DNA of 33,072 bases, from NCBI GenBank assembly GCA_031278815.1, contig JAITJS010000095.1, forward strand, positions 1 to 33,072. The letters run 5' to 3'. A program made the translations under genes and the position numbers. The stretch's first letter is position 1; the number at the start of each line of letters is the position of its first letter. The DNA comes from Treponema sp. (GTDB taxonomy: Bacteria; Spirochaetota; Spirochaetia; Treponematales; Breznakiellaceae). Below the pieces are notes generated by a model. It saw nothing but the letters and a program-made list of their open reading frames with translations, had not been told where the DNA came from and did no database searches. Below are positions 31,351 to 33,072 of the stretch, one piece after another.

Positions 31351-31766
31351 GTGCGGGTAGTATACTTATTTTATGCTGAAAGGCGGATAGTTATCCCTTT
31401 TTTGGATTATGATAAAGGCTTGTTCCAAAAATTGGTCTATACCAAACTGGTGGTGTGGGATTACCAGCATCATGCTTATGAAATATCGCCGCGGCTTGTT
31501 TCTGAAGAGACACTGATTCCTGGTCAGCCTTCAAATCGCCATTTGTCTATCCGGTCGGCTCAAAATATTTTTAACAAGGCCCTGGAAAAAGCCCCTATTC
31601 AGAAACAGCTTTCGATCCATAGTCTCGTCACACCTTCGCGACCCACCTGCTGGAAAACGGCACGGATATCAAATACATTCAGGAGCGCTTAGGCCACGCC
31701 TCGGTCCGTACCACTGAGCGCTATACCTATGTGGCCCGACGCCATATCCTAAAAATTCAAATTTAG
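31351..31766 (+). pseudogene. Tyrosine recombinase/integrase, deleted and frameshifted
   Basis: A GTG-started frame begins MRVVYLFYAERRIVIPF, like the front of XerC-type integrases of related spirochaetes, then jumps after residue about 62 to the catalytic end (HLSIRSAQNIFNKALEKA). Near 31626 one C is missing; restoring it gives [20 protein letters not shown], then [18 protein letters not shown] to a TAG at 31764. This places the catalytic HxLR, H and Tyr in one frame. Thus the middle of the gene is deleted and the end is shifted. It is a dead recombinase, evidence of past mobile activity. Confidence 0.85.
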
Positions 31767-31778
31767 AGGTGTTATTTG

Positions 31779-32247
31779 TGGAGAGGCTGAAAAACAAGGC
31801 TGTAGTACGGTACGGGAGGCGGATACTAAAACAGATACGGCTGATGTTTCGGACGATACATCGGAAGGGTGAGATTGAAGAGGAAGCATGGAAGGAGCGG
31901 ATGGGGCGGCACCGGGAACTGATAATAAAACGAGCAGTGGGGAGGGGTGCCGGAACAAAGAGAGGGGCAGGTCATAGGGAAGCGGCTAAGGGAATGGGAA
32001 GAGGAATACTTTAGATTTATCGAGCGGGGCATTGAACCGACGAATAACGCGGCGGAATTAGGGATAGGGCAAACGGTAGTTGACCGTGCGGTTAGGCAAG
32101 GCAGTCGTGGGGTGGCATGAACGTTTCTGGACTGCCTTTACCACCTGCGGTATACAAAAGATATCGATAATGGATTACCTCAAAAGGTGTTTGTCCATGT
32201 CCTTTGTCTTGGATATATCTCCTGATTTCATAAATCTGGCTACTTGA
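31779..32247 (+). pseudogene. IS66-family transposase, C-terminal remnant, frameshifted
   Basis: Three frames must be joined. The first gives RILKQIRLMFRTIHRKGEI and WKERMGRHRELIIKRAVG. A shift near 31938-31950, in a G-rich run, gives KRLREWEEEYFRFIERGIEP then TNNAAELGI, an IS66-type DDE tail (TNNxxE). A second shift near 32107-32115 gives WHERFWTAFTTCGIQK and ends at TGA 32247. The N-terminal zinc finger and most of the DDE domain are missing. No terminal inverted repeats are seen, so only a scar of the element remains. Confidence 0.75.
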
Positions 32248-32272
32248 CCCGTGAACGGTTACAATGTTTTAT
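32244..32272 (+). promoter_or_regulatory. Candidate promoter of the AT-rich gene
   Basis: TTGACC (32244-32249) and TTTTAT (32267-32272) are 17 bases apart, 43 bases before the ATG. It overlaps the last codon of the transposase remnant. Confidence 0.35.
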
Positions 32273-32314
32273 TGTGATAGTATGTATAAATCTTTAAGCA
32301 TTAGGAGTTATATT

Positions 32315-32887
32315 ATGAAAAAAATGATTTTGACTGTTATTTTTATAAGTTTTGTTTCTATTAGTTCTTATTCAATAGGATTAACATTTGGCCCCATTGC
32401 AAATGAACAATATATAATAGAAAACGATAGAAAATTTCAGGCTAATTTTTACGATTTTCCCTTGTTTATAGGAGGAATTTATCACAAAATAAATTTCTCT
32501 AATAAATTATTCTATTATGTTGATCTTGCTTTCGATATACATAAATCTAAAACTTTATATAGTACAGCAGATGTTATCGATACAACGCATTATTTTTTAT
32601 ATTTCCATAATGATATAAATTATTTCCCTTTCAATCAAAGATGGGTATATATTGGTGCGGGAATGGAACTAATTGTAATAGACAGAATATTTTCGGAAGA
32701 GGCATCCCAAGCCATTGGGTATAATTATTATATTTCAACAAATTATTTTTGTTATATTGATGGTGGTGTAAATATACCAATAGGAAAAATAGAAATCGGA
32801 TTTAAAATGCTTTATAGAATATTGCCATTTTCAATATATAAGGACATGGGAAATGGAGAAATAACATTTTTGATTGGTTTAAAATAA
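32315..32887 (+). CDS. Predicted outer-membrane barrel protein, very AT-rich
   Basis: The start at 32315 follows TTAGGAG and gives 190 residues with a signal peptide (MKKMILTVIFISFVSISSYS); an upstream in-frame ATG at 32264 would spoil it. Strands alternate hydrophobic and polar residues and are rich in Tyr and Phe (FYYVDLAFDIHK, WVYIGAGMELIVID), and the end ITFLIGLK fits an outer-membrane barrel. G+C is about 30 percent by eye, far below its neighbours, and codons end mostly in A/T. It sits beside recombinase and transposase scars, so recent transfer is likely. No family is recognised. Confidence 0.6.
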   Translation: MKKMILTVIFISFVSISSYSIGLTFGPIANEQYIIENDRKFQANFYDFPLFIGGIYHKINFSNKLFYYVDLAFDIHKSKTLYSTADVIDTTHYFLYFHNDINYFPFNQRWVYIGAGMELIVIDRIFSEEASQAIGYNYYISTNYFCYIDGGVNIPIGKIEIGFKMLYRILPFSIYKDMGNGEITFLIGLK

Positions 32888-32907
32888 TAGGCGGCAGGGT
32901 GTACTGC

Positions 32908-32974
32908 GTCTAACGAGGCTATCGAAAAAGTCTAACGTGAGAGAGGAATACCTCCCACTGTCAACAAGTTAAGA
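32908..32974 (+). other. Possible attC-like recombination site
   Basis: Two copies of GTCTAAC (32908-32914, 32930-32936) fit the RYYYAAC core that follows integron cassette genes. GTTAAGA (32968-32974) nearly fits the matching GTTRRRY core. GAGAGAGG and CCTCCCAC between them can partly pair around AATA. The structure is imperfect and no integron integrase is present. The rest of the window end (32975-33072) shows nothing firm. Confidence 0.3.
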
Positions 32975-33072
32975 AACAAAGACAGGCTCGGGCTTTTGCT
33001 CCCCTTCCCGCCGCCCTCTCAACAGTTTGATTGGTGATTGTGATGAAAATGTGGTTTTTTCAAATATTCTTT

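Noticed and set aside
33043-33072. ATG with a hydrophobic front at the window end
   Set aside because: Only ten codons are visible and no ribosome site precedes it.
1-33072. CRISPR arrays or defence systems
   Set aside because: No regularly spaced repeats and no Cas, toxin or restriction domains were seen.

Overview
The window looks like the chromosome of a host-associated spirochaete, most probably a gut-type Treponema. This is inferred from a class I lysyl-tRNA synthetase, several LPP20/CsgG-type envelope proteins, spirochaete-style lipoproteins and a moderate G+C content. No 16S gene is present, so the species is not fixed.

Layout. (1) 1-440: the tail of an RND efflux transporter and a small PII-like partner gene. 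(2) 1306-5383, plus strand: a hyuA-hyuB-cupin operon for ATP-dependent cyclic-amide or carboxylase-type chemistry. It lies between two inverted copies of a 30-bp sequence. (3) 5728-11313, minus strand: a complete oligopeptide/dipeptide ABC importer in transcription order A-D-F-B-C. (4) 11604-11826: tRNA-Pro(GGG) with its own promoter and terminator. (5) 12224-14541, minus strand: HD-domain protein, mnmA, pyrE. (6) 14685-19035: a lipoprotein, a 973-residue ATPase/TPR-like protein on the minus strand, and moaC. (7) 19032-20627, minus strand: lysS. (8) 20890-27337, plus strand: a seven-gene envelope operon with CsgG/FlgO-like proteins, LPP20 proteins, a predicted outer-membrane barrel, a lipoprotein phosphoesterase and an XRE regulator. 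It starts at a strong promoter followed by a mini-ORF with ten consecutive C bases. The operon sits between two direct copies of the first 150 bp of lysS plus its leader. (9) 27853-31105: ilvN-ilvC-leuA for branched-chain amino acid synthesis. (10) 31351-33072: a decayed tyrosine recombinase, a decayed IS66-type transposase, and a very AT-rich barrel-like gene followed by integron-like core sites. This end is an accessory region.

The housekeeping parts (pyrE, mnmA, lysS, moaC, ilv/leu, tRNA) are conventional. The most interesting part is the seven-gene envelope cassette. Its gene content recalls the FlgO/FlgT/FlgP outer-membrane proteins of sheathed-flagellum bacteria, although spirochaete flagella are periplasmic. 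Its flanking lysS duplication suggests that it arrived, or can leave, by recombination, and its C-tract leader offers a possible on/off or tuning switch.
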